Below are positions 42,173-50,234 of a DNA stretch of 64,000 bases, in pieces. The notes beneath the pieces were generated by a model that saw only the letters and a list, made by a program, of their open reading frames with translations, was not told the DNA's origin and made no database searches. Origin of the DNA: Scybalousia_A sp964639765 (GTDB taxonomy: Bacteria; Bacteroidota; Bacteroidia; Bacteroidales; P3); the NCBI GenBank assembly GCA_964639765.1, contig CAZXEN010000005.1:1-64000 (forward strand). Reading direction: 5' to 3'. How positions within the stretch are numbered: position 1 is the first letter of the stretch; each line of letters opens with the position of its first letter. The position numbers and the translations under genes are program-made.

Positions 42173-43309
42173 ATGAAAAGGTTGTTTATTTTTGTCATAT
42201 TTGCTGTTTCCTTGTCTTTGTCCAATGCACAATTAGATAAAAATATATATTATACTTTCTCAATTGGAGAAGGTTATGTTTTGCCAACAAATGATTTTAT
42301 CAAAGGAATAAATGAAGACAACAAAAAAATAACCAACATCACTCAATTTTCTTTTCGCATAACAAAAGAAACAGACAATTCCAGACAATGGCATAGCCTT
42401 TATAGTGATTTTCGCTATGGTTTGGGCATTTATTATGGAGTTTTCAACTATTCAAGAAAACTTAACAACCCGTTTTCTGTCTATGCTTTTGCAGGATTTT
42501 CTCCTATAAAGTACAAATCCTTCACTCTAAAGAACGAACTCGCTCTTGGTCTCTCAGGCATTTGGGATTATTATTCCAAAGACAACAGAAACAACATTGC
42601 TGTTTCAATGCCAGTGGAAGTATATGTTCATTGGAATCTGGAAAGTTTTTGGCAGATTAGACAAAATTGGCAATTTGGGACAGGAATTTCTTTTGTTCAT
42701 TTTTCAAATGGAGCAGTATTGAAACCAAACAAAGGTATTAATACCGTTTCTCCTCTCTTGAGTCTGACTTATCTTCCAAAACCAATAGAAAAACAAAGTA
42801 CCTCTGTCAATCAAGAGCAAAAAAAAGAATATCATTTTGAATTCAACAACTGGGCAGGAGTTCATGCTGTCAATTTTGACTATCATAAAGCAAACGGAGA
42901 ACCAGATACGATACAAAAATCCTATCTTGTTTTCGGACAACAATACAAACTGACGTATGATGTCAATCCCAAGTATGAATTAGGTCTTGGTGCAGAATGG
43001 ATTTACAGTGATGCAACATGGAAAACAGATACCAATCATTATAAACATCAAAGTTATAAAAAACTTTCAACCATGGATAAAGTCAATCTTGGTGTTTTCC
43101 TCAGTTTTCATTACAACGTAAATAACTTTTCTGTTTTGATTGAACCAGGTTATGCTATCCGACAGAAATATGGCTATGCTCCAAAATTCTATCAAAGACT
43201 GGGACTAAGATATTATGCTTACAAGGGATTATTTGCCCAGATTGCTTTAAGGGCGTATAATTATCACGTCGCAGATTACATAGAATGGGGTGTAGGTCTT
43301 AGATTTTAG
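42173..43309 (+). CDS. PagL-like lipid A deacylase / acyloxyacyl hydrolase (copy 1)
   Basis: The 378-residue protein has a signal peptide (about 1-19, ending SNAQ) and a beta-barrel pattern ending in an aromatic strand (VGLRF) as in outer-membrane proteins. The segment FVHFSNGAVLKPNKGIN (175-190) matches the PagL active-site block, with catalytic His176 and Ser178 in HFSN and a following P-N-x-G-x-N. It is about twice the size of Pseudomonas PagL because of a C-terminal extension (about 205-378) with further strands. It probably removes a 3-O-linked acyl chain from lipid A at the outer membrane. Confidence 0.8.
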   Translation: MKRLFIFVIFAVSLSLSNAQLDKNIYYTFSIGEGYVLPTNDFIKGINEDNKKITNITQFSFRITKETDNSRQWHSLYSDFRYGLGIYYGVFNYSRKLNNPFSVYAFAGFSPIKYKSFTLKNELALGLSGIWDYYSKDNRNNIAVSMPVEVYVHWNLESFWQIRQNWQFGTGISFVHFSNGAVLKPNKGINTVSPLLSLTYLPKPIEKQSTSVNQEQKKEYHFEFNNWAGVHAVNFDYHKANGEPDTIQKSYLVFGQQYKLTYDVNPKYELGLGAEWIYSDATWKTDTNHYKHQSYKKLSTMDKVNLGVFLSFHYNVNNFSVLIEPGYAIRQKYGYAPKFYQRLGLRYYAYKGLFAQIALRAYNYHVADYIEWGVGLRF

Positions 43310-43318
43310 GTAAAAAAT

Positions 43319-44533
43319 ATGGTTAAAAGAATACATATATCAATTATAATAGTATTTGTCCTTGCATTTGGAGCGAAAAGCCAAAATCTTGACAATGTAG
43401 GAATAAGTTTTACAGGAGGATATGGCTGGGTTGCTCCTATAAATGACTTTGTACGGGGAATAAATCCTGACAATCAGAAAATAAATTCCATAACTAATTT
43501 CTCTCTTCGCTTGACTAAAGAAGTAGATGGTTCGGATTATTGGCATTATCTCTACAATGGTTTCTACTATGGTGCAGGTTTGTTTCATGGAAACTTCAAT
43601 TATTCAAAACAACTTGGCAATCCTTTTGCCTTTTACGGCTTGGTTGGATTCAGTTTCCTGCATACAAGATTATTTTCCCTGAAAATGGAAATGGCTCTCG
43701 GCTTTTCCGGTATATGGAAAGGCTATGATAATGAACACAGATACAATGTTGCAGTCTCTACTCCTATAGAATCGTATATACATGCTGATTTGGAAGGATA
43801 TTTTTCTGTTGCCAGACATTGGCAGATAAATCTTGGTGCAAGTTTTATTCATTTTTCCAACGGAAATATGAAACAACCGAACAAAGGAATAAATATTCTT
43901 ACCCCTTCATTAGGAATAACATACATACCTCAGCAGATTCATCACATAGACAGAAAAACTTTGCAGGAATATCAATCAAAAGAAAGACAGGAATCCTTTA
44001 AACATCATTGGCAAAGCCAGTATAATGTATATGTTGCTCAAAAGGGAATGTATGTTTTCTATGAACAGCCTGACAAAAACGGCATTATGCAGGAAGATAC
44101 TGCAAGAGGTGTCTATCCTATTGCAGGTTTTCAAGCCCGCTGTCTCAGAAAATTTGCCATCAATCACGCTTTTGGTATTGGTTTAGACCTTTCCTATAAT
44201 TCAAGTATAGGGAAAAATGAAGAAACATATTATTATCCAAACCACTATAGTGACAAATTATCAAAATATCAGCATCTGACTTTCTCAACTTTTCTTTCTT
44301 ATGAATACAATATTTACAGATTGTCCCTGATGCTTGAACCCGGTGTTTATATTTACAGATACAAAGACAGTTATCTTCCGAGTATGTTTGAAAGAATCAA
44401 TTTAAGATACCAATTTGACAAAGGTATATTCGTTCAACTCGGAATAAGAGCCTACGATTTCAGAAAAGCCGATTACATAGAATGGGGATTAGGATACAGA
44501 ATAAAACATAAACAACCCACAAACAGGATTTAA
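43319..44533 (+). CDS. PagL-like lipid A deacylase / acyloxyacyl hydrolase (copy 2)
   Basis: The 404-residue paralogue of the gene just upstream (9 bp apart) is colinear over the full length: signal peptide (about 1-22), D-F-x-R/K-G-I-N-x-D-N block near 43-52, NPFAFYGLVGFS, and FIHFSNGNMKQPNKGIN with catalytic His178 and Ser180. The C-terminal barrel strands end in YIEWGLGYRIKHK. The two copies are clearly diverged, so the duplication is not recent. Its stop overlaps the stop of the convergent porin gene in a shared TTAA (44530-44533). Confidence 0.8.
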   Translation: MVKRIHISIIIVFVLAFGAKSQNLDNVGISFTGGYGWVAPINDFVRGINPDNQKINSITNFSLRLTKEVDGSDYWHYLYNGFYYGAGLFHGNFNYSKQLGNPFAFYGLVGFSFLHTRLFSLKMEMALGFSGIWKGYDNEHRYNVAVSTPIESYIHADLEGYFSVARHWQINLGASFIHFSNGNMKQPNKGINILTPSLGITYIPQQIHHIDRKTLQEYQSKERQESFKHHWQSQYNVYVAQKGMYVFYEQPDKNGIMQEDTARGVYPIAGFQARCLRKFAINHAFGIGLDLSYNSSIGKNEETYYYPNHYSDKLSKYQHLTFSTFLSYEYNIYRLSLMLEPGVYIYRYKDSYLPSMFERINLRYQFDKGIFVQLGIRAYDFRKADYIEWGLGYRIKHKQPTNRI

Positions 44534-46350
44534 TCCAGAAATCTCCAAGACAATCCATAGCGAAATGCGAAACCGTTGTGAGGATACAAAGGAGTATTGA
44601 AATAATCGTGACTTTGCAAGAAAGAACTCAAATGTAGGAAAGAAGCATACAAAGTAAATCTCTGTACTTTCATGGAAAAGAACAAATCAGTGTAGACATG
44701 GTTGCCTATTTTCATACTGTTTTGTCTAAGAAACATTCCTGTTGAAGTATCATATCTGTCTGCATAATACCTAGTAGTGTAATTTATATCCAAGCCTACT
44801 TGCATTGGAAGTCTTCCTTTCATCATTTTGAAGTTATAATACACAGACTGTTTGACAGCAAAACGAGGTAATCTTACGACATCTTCATCACTCGCCTTTT
44901 GAATAGTCAACAAACCTTTGAAAGAAAACCTGCTTAGTGAGAAATCATTTCTCAGAATCAGCTGATAAAGTTTTGTATTTCCCTTATAAAGAACAAGATT
45001 TTCATCAAAATAATATCTGTCTTTTATATCAAAATACGACAAATCCAAACTCAAGTTCTTTTTAAACCTTGCTCCGAAACAAAGTACTTTGGTATTTGTT
45101 TTCCCGATATTGTTATCCCATGCAAGAGTTTCTGTAAAATAATGGGAATAAATATAATCTGCTTGTTTATCCTGCAAACAGAATCTAAGATATGCATCAA
45201 ATACAGCAGCAGGATCCTTACTGCCTTTCAGAGAAAACAGATGATTAAGCAAAATATCAAACTGACGGTCTTTGTTATATCTGTTATCAGAGAAAGATTG
45301 CATGAACCTTAATTCCACAAAATCCCTGAAACCTATTCGTGCTTCGGGAGAAAATACTTCAAAATGACGTTTTTCCAATGAATCCCTGTATGAAATAACA
45401 TCATAATTTATTCCCAGATGCAGAGGAAAAAGTGTGTTGTTTTGAGTTACATTTGTCCAATACAGTGAATTACGTTGCAAAGTGGTCGCAAGGCTGTCCA
45501 AAAACGATTTGTTCTCATCTGTATATAGCCTTGCATATTTCTCATAACTGACAGAATGGACCAAGGCTCCAAGGTTGAAACTTGTATCCTTTGCTATCCT
45601 TATTGACTGATTGAAATAAAACTCATTGGTTTTCCACTTTGACCAACCGGAATTAAGGAAAGTAGGATAGGTTTCCATTGAAGAATATTCGGAATTGATG
45701 AACATGGTGTCACTAAGTATTCCTCCGTTCTCCAATATATAGGCCCTGGAATGAATAAACGAAGCATTGTTCCTGTAACGTCCCTTATCTGATATATAGT
45801 TCAGGCTTATGTTGAAAAACTGGTTCATCACCTGTGAATTATTCAAGTTTCCGTCTGCATAATTCACGTTATATTCTGTCTGAAGATTAAGACCTTTGTA
45901 CAGGTTTCTTGCAAAAATGACGTCAAAATACTGCTGAGCGTCCGTACCTGCATTATAAGAAAAGGCAGTATATGCCCTTTTGTTCTGGAAATACTTGACA
46001 TTGTCTTTCGTATAAACGTATGGAGAGTAGGAATTTTCTTGTCTCTGATAATCCAGCAAGTCTTTGGATTTATAAATCAAATCTATGGAAGGAGTTCCAA
46101 GAAGAGACAAGTATTGATATATGGAGTTTGAGGGATTAAGCAGAGGATCGTAGTAATGGACATTTACAAATTCCCTGTCCAAACGATAAAGTGTATCCAA
46201 AGCATAGTCTGTTTTTGAAGCATGGAAAAAGAATACTTTCTGCAATGCTGTGTCATTTTCCTGCAAAAACAGGAGACTGTCCCCGTTCTGTCCCTTGGAC
46301 AAGACAAAGACAAGGCAAAAAACAACAAAGACTATCTTTTTATGGAGCAT
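44530..46350 (-). CDS. Outer-membrane putative porin (Porin_10-like)
   Basis: From the ATG at 46350 the protein has 606 residues. It has a signal peptide (about 1-20, ending VLSKGQ), a short N-terminal periplasmic region with the conserved REFVNVHYYDPLLNPS and YQYLSLLGTPS, and then a long run of amphipathic beta strands with alternating aromatic residues to a C-terminal YGLSWRFLD. This is the layout of the Bacteroidetes putative porin family. It follows trxB after 28 bp on the same strand. The upstream in-frame TTG at 46368 is not favoured, since ATG gives a proper signal peptide. Confidence 0.82.
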   Translation of the reverse strand: MLHKKIVFVVFCLVFVLSKGQNGDSLLFLQENDTALQKVFFFHASKTDYALDTLYRLDREFVNVHYYDPLLNPSNSIYQYLSLLGTPSIDLIYKSKDLLDYQRQENSYSPYVYTKDNVKYFQNKRAYTAFSYNAGTDAQQYFDVIFARNLYKGLNLQTEYNVNYADGNLNNSQVMNQFFNISLNYISDKGRYRNNASFIHSRAYILENGGILSDTMFINSEYSSMETYPTFLNSGWSKWKTNEFYFNQSIRIAKDTSFNLGALVHSVSYEKYARLYTDENKSFLDSLATTLQRNSLYWTNVTQNNTLFPLHLGINYDVISYRDSLEKRHFEVFSPEARIGFRDFVELRFMQSFSDNRYNKDRQFDILLNHLFSLKGSKDPAAVFDAYLRFCLQDKQADYIYSHYFTETLAWDNNIGKTNTKVLCFGARFKKNLSLDLSYFDIKDRYYFDENLVLYKGNTKLYQLILRNDFSLSRFSFKGLLTIQKASDEDVVRLPRFAVKQSVYYNFKMMKGRLPMQVGLDINYTTRYYADRYDTSTGMFLRQNSMKIGNHVYTDLFFSMKVQRFTLYASFLHLSSFLQSHDYFNTPLYPHNGFAFRYGLSWRFLD

Positions 46351-46378
46351 AACCTGCAACAGTTGCAAAGAATATTGG

Positions 46379-47317
46379 TTAAAGAGGATTTTCCATAAGC
46401 CATCGTTCGCAGTCTATAGCTGCCTGAGCTCCGCTTCCTGCTGCTACAATAGCTTGTTTATAAACAGGGTCCTGCACATCACCTGAAGCAAACACGCCTT
46501 CTATATTTGTATAGGAAGAATGCCCTTTTGTTACTATATATCCATTATTGTCAAGTTCCAACTGACCTTTGAAAACATCGGTATTTGGAATATTGCCTAT
46601 GGCAACAAACACTCCCATGACATCTATGTCTTTTGTCTGTCCATTTTCTGAAGATACAACCCTAAGACCTGTTACCCCGCTGTCGTCTCCAAGTATTTCC
46701 AATGGCTTGTGCTTCCATACTATCTCTATGTTCTCCTTGCTAAGGAGCATATCCTGCACTGCTTTGGTGGCTCTCAGGACATCACGTCTTACTATCAGAT
46801 ATACTTTATTGCAAATGGTGGATAAATACAATGCTTCGCTGCATGCTGTGTCTCCTCCTCCAATAACTGCAACATCTTTCTTCCTATAGAAGAAGCCATC
46901 GCAAGTTGCACAGGTACTGACTCCCATTCCTCTGAATTTTCTTTCACTTTCCAAGCCTAACCAACGAGCAGATGCTCCTGTAGAAATGATGACACTGGCA
47001 GCCAAAACCTGTTCTCCGTCCTCAGTCTCTAAGACAAACGGACGCTTGGAGAAATCCACCTTTGCGACAACCTTGTTTCTTATCTCAGCATTGAAACGAA
47101 TGGCCTGTTTTTTTATGTCTTCCATCAGACCAAAGCCAGAGATACCTTCCGGATAACCTGGAAAATTATCTATCTGTTCTGTCATTGTTATCTGACCTCC
47201 AGGAGCACTTCCTTCAAATACCAAAGGGTTCAACCCTGCTCTTGAAGCATAGATGGCGGCTGTATATCCTGACGGACCGGAACCGACAATAACACATTTT
47301 CTTATTTCGCTACTCAT
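46379..47317 (-). CDS. trxB: Thioredoxin reductase
   Basis: The 312-residue FAD enzyme (from ATG 47317) reduces thioredoxin with NADPH. It has the FAD-binding GSGPSGYTAAIYASRAG (12-28), the redox pair Cys136-Ala-Thr-Cys139, the NADPH motif VIGGGDTACSEALYL and the C-terminal GVFASGDVQDP. The frame is open a further 60 codons upstream, but that part has no homology, contains the promoter box, and the ATG at 47317 has a good purine-rich site (GAGGAAAG) before it. Confidence 0.96.
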   Translation of the reverse strand: MSSEIRKCVIVGSGPSGYTAAIYASRAGLNPLVFEGSAPGGQITMTEQIDNFPGYPEGISGFGLMEDIKKQAIRFNAEIRNKVVAKVDFSKRPFVLETEDGEQVLAASVIISTGASARWLGLESERKFRGMGVSTCATCDGFFYRKKDVAVIGGGDTACSEALYLSTICNKVYLIVRRDVLRATKAVQDMLLSKENIEIVWKHKPLEILGDDSGVTGLRVVSSENGQTKDIDVMGVFVAIGNIPNTDVFKGQLELDNNGYIVTKGHSSYTNIEGVFASGDVQDPVYKQAIVAAGSGAQAAIDCERWLMENPL

Positions 47318-47349
47318 TTTTCTTTCCTCTTTTTGTTTGAAATTCGCTT

Positions 47350-47358
47350 GCAAAGATA
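47350..47358 (-). promoter_or_regulatory. -7 promoter box (TATCTTTGC) for trxB-porin
   Basis: Minus-strand TATCTTTGC lies 33 bp before the trxB ATG and inside the open frame that extends upstream of it, which supports the shorter start. Confidence 0.75.
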
Positions 47359-47462
47359 GTCCAAAACATTGAAACAACCAAATAAAATCCAGTTTCAATT
47401 GCATTATTTTTTGTTTTACGAATCTTTCTTCTTTCCTACAAAAACGACAAACTTGATATCCA

Positions 47463-47556
47463 TAAAAAAAGAGTTGATTTTTTTTTCTGAAATCCAACTC
47501 TTTTGGGTATAAAAACGAAGATTTCAGAGATAAAAACCAACTCTTTTTTGGCAGGC
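47463..47556. repeat. 21-22 bp word array F
   Basis: Plus-strand words CCAACTC (47494), CGAAGAT (47516) and CCAACTC (47537) are spaced 22 and 21 bp. A minus-strand word (GAGTTGA at 47471-47477) faces the first and can form an A/T-flanked stem. It lies in the divergent gap between trxB and the epimerase gene, so here it is not at a gene 3' end. The rest of the gap (47359-47462, 47557-47620) shows nothing else. Confidence 0.8.
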
Positions 47557-47623
47557 TCTTAAATACTTATAAATTAATATGATAGATTTTAAAAATTTTT
47601 ATTGTCTTTTTCGCAAAAAATAC

Positions 47624-47632
47624 TAACTTTGC
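47624..47632 (+). promoter_or_regulatory. -7 promoter box (TAACTTTGC) for the epimerase gene
   Basis: TAACTTTGC with a TTG about 20 bp upstream (47602-47604) fits the Bacteroidetes promoter. The leader to the ATG at 47741 is about 100 nt. Confidence 0.74.
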
Positions 47633-47740
47633 AAAAATATTGCAAAACAACTGCTGCTGTGATGAAGAAACCATGTCATACATGCAGATGTTTATGCCAA
47701 AAACTGTCGGAAAGAAGAATATTAAAAAATATATTTTATC

Positions 47741-48904
47741 ATGAAAATCACTCACTTTAAGAACAATGGCAAGTTAAAACTGCTCATAATTGTAGGAACA
47801 CGGCCTGAAATCATAAGACTATCAGCAGTGATAACAAAATGCAGAAAATATTTTGATGTTGTCTTGGCTCACACAGGCCAGAATTATGACTACAATCTTA
47901 ATGGTGTGTTCTTTAAAGACCTTTTGCTTGAAGAACCTGAAGTATATATGGACGCCGTAGGTAAAGACCTTGGAGAGACAATTGGCAATATCATCTCTTG
48001 TTCTTATTCCCTTATGAGGGAAATAAATCCTGATGCACTGCTTGTTTTAGGTGATACCAATTCTTGTCTAAGTGCCATCGTTGCAAAACGTCTGCACATT
48101 CCAATCTTTCACATGGAAGCAGGCAATCGCTGTAAAGATGAACGTTTGCCGGAAGAAACAAACCGAAGAATAGTAGATATTATTTCAGATGTAAATCTCA
48201 CCTATTCAGAACAAGCATTGAAGTACTTGCATGATTGTGGTCTGCCAAAAGAACGCTGTTTTGTTTCCGGTTCTCCAATGGCTGAAGTACTTTCTCAAAA
48301 CATTGAAAGGATAAAAAATTCTAATATCCTGCAAAAGCTCAACTTGGAAAGGGGTAAATACATACTTCTTTCTGCCCACAGGGAAGAAAACATAGATTCA
48401 GACAAGAGTTTCTTTTCCCTGTTCTCTGCAATAAATACTTTAGCAGTAAAATATGATATGCCTATACTCTACTCCTGTCACCCAAGAAGCAAGAAACGGC
48501 TGGAAGAAAAGAATTTCAAACTTCACGAAAAAGTGATAATGCACGAGCCTTTAGGCTTCTTGGATTACAACAACTTGCAGATAAATGCCTTTTGTGTTGT
48601 TTCTGACAGCGGAACTCTTCCTGAAGAAACAGATTTCTATACTTCCATAAACATGCCTTTCGCTTCTGTCTGCATACGTACAAGCACTGAAAGACCAGAA
48701 GCAATGGAAAAAGGAGTATTTATTCTTGCCGGAATAGATGAAAGGTCTTTGCTGCAGGCAGTAGAAACTGCTGTAAGCATGAATGCTGAAAAAGATTTCG
48801 CAAGCAGAGTGGAAAATTATTCAGATACAAATGTTTCCACCAAGGTTGTGAAGATAATCCAATCCTATATGAATATTGTAAACAAGATGGTTTGGAGAAA
48901 ATAG
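47741..48904 (+). CDS. UDP-N-acetyl-sugar 2-epimerase (WecB / FnlC-like)
   Basis: The 387-residue protein is a GT-B-fold, non-hydrolysing UDP-sugar 2-epimerase. It shows VGTRPEIIRL (18-27), LVLGDTNSCL, HMEAGNRCKDERLPEETNR with the catalytic acidic residues, SAHREENID and SDSGTLPEE. The last motif and TERPEAMEKG resemble the FnlC/WbjD/Cap5G group, which acts in UDP-N-acetyl-L-fucosamine synthesis, more than classic WecB (TDSGGxQEE). Neither the other FucNAc genes nor a glycan cluster lies nearby, so the exact substrate stays open. It has its own promoter and converges on an S41 peptidase gene. Confidence 0.85.
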   Translation: MKITHFKNNGKLKLLIIVGTRPEIIRLSAVITKCRKYFDVVLAHTGQNYDYNLNGVFFKDLLLEEPEVYMDAVGKDLGETIGNIISCSYSLMREINPDALLVLGDTNSCLSAIVAKRLHIPIFHMEAGNRCKDERLPEETNRRIVDIISDVNLTYSEQALKYLHDCGLPKERCFVSGSPMAEVLSQNIERIKNSNILQKLNLERGKYILLSAHREENIDSDKSFFSLFSAINTLAVKYDMPILYSCHPRSKKRLEEKNFKLHEKVIMHEPLGFLDYNNLQINAFCVVSDSGTLPEETDFYTSINMPFASVCIRTSTERPEAMEKGVFILAGIDERSLLQAVETAVSMNAEKDFASRVENYSDTNVSTKVVKIIQSYMNIVNKMVWRK

Positions 48905-48916
48905 CCGTAAGGGAAT

Positions 48917-50221
48917 TTATTTTCCGCTGACTATTTCTTCTAATTCATCCATTGACAAAGGTTGCGTTGGATCATATATATTATAAGGTATATCTGGAAC
49001 AACGCCTCTCTTTTTTTCTGTTCCTACAAATCTGCCGAACATAGAAGATATTGTTACAACAAATTTTGATTTTGGAAGTACGACTCTCAGAGGGTCTGCA
49101 TAAAAAGCTTTTATCTCACCTTCTTCTCCTATTACCCTGCATCTTTTATAGTAGTGCCGTATAAGAGAAGCAAAAACGGTGGATGCTGAATAGGAATTTC
49201 GGGATTGAACCACAAAAACCTCTCCTTTGAATTTCGGGGCAGACATAGAAGGATTAAAAGTATATTTCTTTTGTGTATAGGAACCTTCTTTCCCATCACG
49301 AATCAGAAAATCGAATCTCTGTACATCTCTCTCTGAACTTGCTTTGGAAGTCCATGTTCCTGCGTATATTTCTTTTTTGCTGTCTATAAAAAAACCAGAA
49401 AGGAAACCTGTTAAAGCAACCAAGCCACCGCTGTTTCTTGTTATGTCTATATACAAACGTCTAATATCTTTGTCTTTTAGTCGTTTGAAATAAGAATAAA
49501 CACTGTCCTGGAAATCCATTACACTTGCTGGCATGAAAGTAGTGACTCTCATAACCGCAACAGACCTTGCTGTATCTATTTCCAAAGATGTTCCTGTTTT
49601 ATTCTTTGATTTGTCTTTCTTTGTATCACGCTTAAAGTACGCAGTCTTTATCTCTCCGCTTTGATTCTTATACTTATATTCTATACTGTCCACGACCATA
49701 TTGTAAGAACAGAAATTTCTGAGCATATTCAAAAACGTTGGCATATACATAGGCTCAACTATGCTGTTCCTCTCAAAAAAAACATTCTGTATTTCTTCCA
49801 CACTGTTGCCGGCAACGGACAAAAGAATGCATTTTTCTTTGTTTTCATTTACAAAAGACACCTCTGCTCCTTCCTGCTCAAACTTTGGGAAAAGCATTTG
49901 AGACGTCATTTTATTCATTGTTTTCTTTGAAGCATGTATACTTGTGTGCAGGTCAAGATAAGCGTTTAGTTTTGTCATTTGAAGGTAGAATTCTCTTCTT
50001 GTCATTGGAGATTTTATGGCATTCTTCAAACTGTCTGTCTTTTGCTTCCACTCTTCCTGAGATAAAACTATGAAAGGATAAGGGTGAATTTCCATAAGTT
50101 TCTTGTAAAAGAAGTCTATGTCGTTATGCATGTCCTTTACTTTCATCATCTTTTCACTTTCTTGGGAAAAAGAAGAGAATGTTATAAATACGGTTATAAT
50201 TATAAATAAGTACTTTTTCAT
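48917..50221 (-). CDS. Secreted S41-family (tail-specific-like) peptidase
   Basis: The 434-residue protein has a signal peptide (about 1-20). The peptidase S41 core lies at about 215-415: YIDITRNSGGLVALTGFLSGFF and VQSRNSYSASTVFASLIRHY, the second with the nucleophilic Ser in the N-S-Y-S-A-S loop, and late VVLPKSKFVVTISSMFGRF and GVVPDIPY. No PDZ domain is recognisable, so it differs from CtpA-type processing proteases and is closer to the short S41 proteins of Bacteroidetes. It follows recG by 13 bp and is probably co-transcribed with it. The substrate is unknown. Confidence 0.85.
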   Translation of the reverse strand: MKKYLFIIITVFITFSSFSQESEKMMKVKDMHNDIDFFYKKLMEIHPYPFIVLSQEEWKQKTDSLKNAIKSPMTRREFYLQMTKLNAYLDLHTSIHASKKTMNKMTSQMLFPKFEQEGAEVSFVNENKEKCILLSVAGNSVEEIQNVFFERNSIVEPMYMPTFLNMLRNFCSYNMVVDSIEYKYKNQSGEIKTAYFKRDTKKDKSKNKTGTSLEIDTARSVAVMRVTTFMPASVMDFQDSVYSYFKRLKDKDIRRLYIDITRNSGGLVALTGFLSGFFIDSKKEIYAGTWTSKASSERDVQRFDFLIRDGKEGSYTQKKYTFNPSMSAPKFKGEVFVVQSRNSYSASTVFASLIRHYYKRCRVIGEEGEIKAFYADPLRVVLPKSKFVVTISSMFGRFVGTEKKRGVVPDIPYNIYDPTQPLSMDELEEIVSGK

Positions 50222-50234
50222 TATAGTTTGTATT

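Noticed and set aside
47318..47497. 60-codon N-terminal extension of trxB
   Set aside because: It includes the TATCTTTGC promoter box, and the conserved protein begins at the ATG at 47317.
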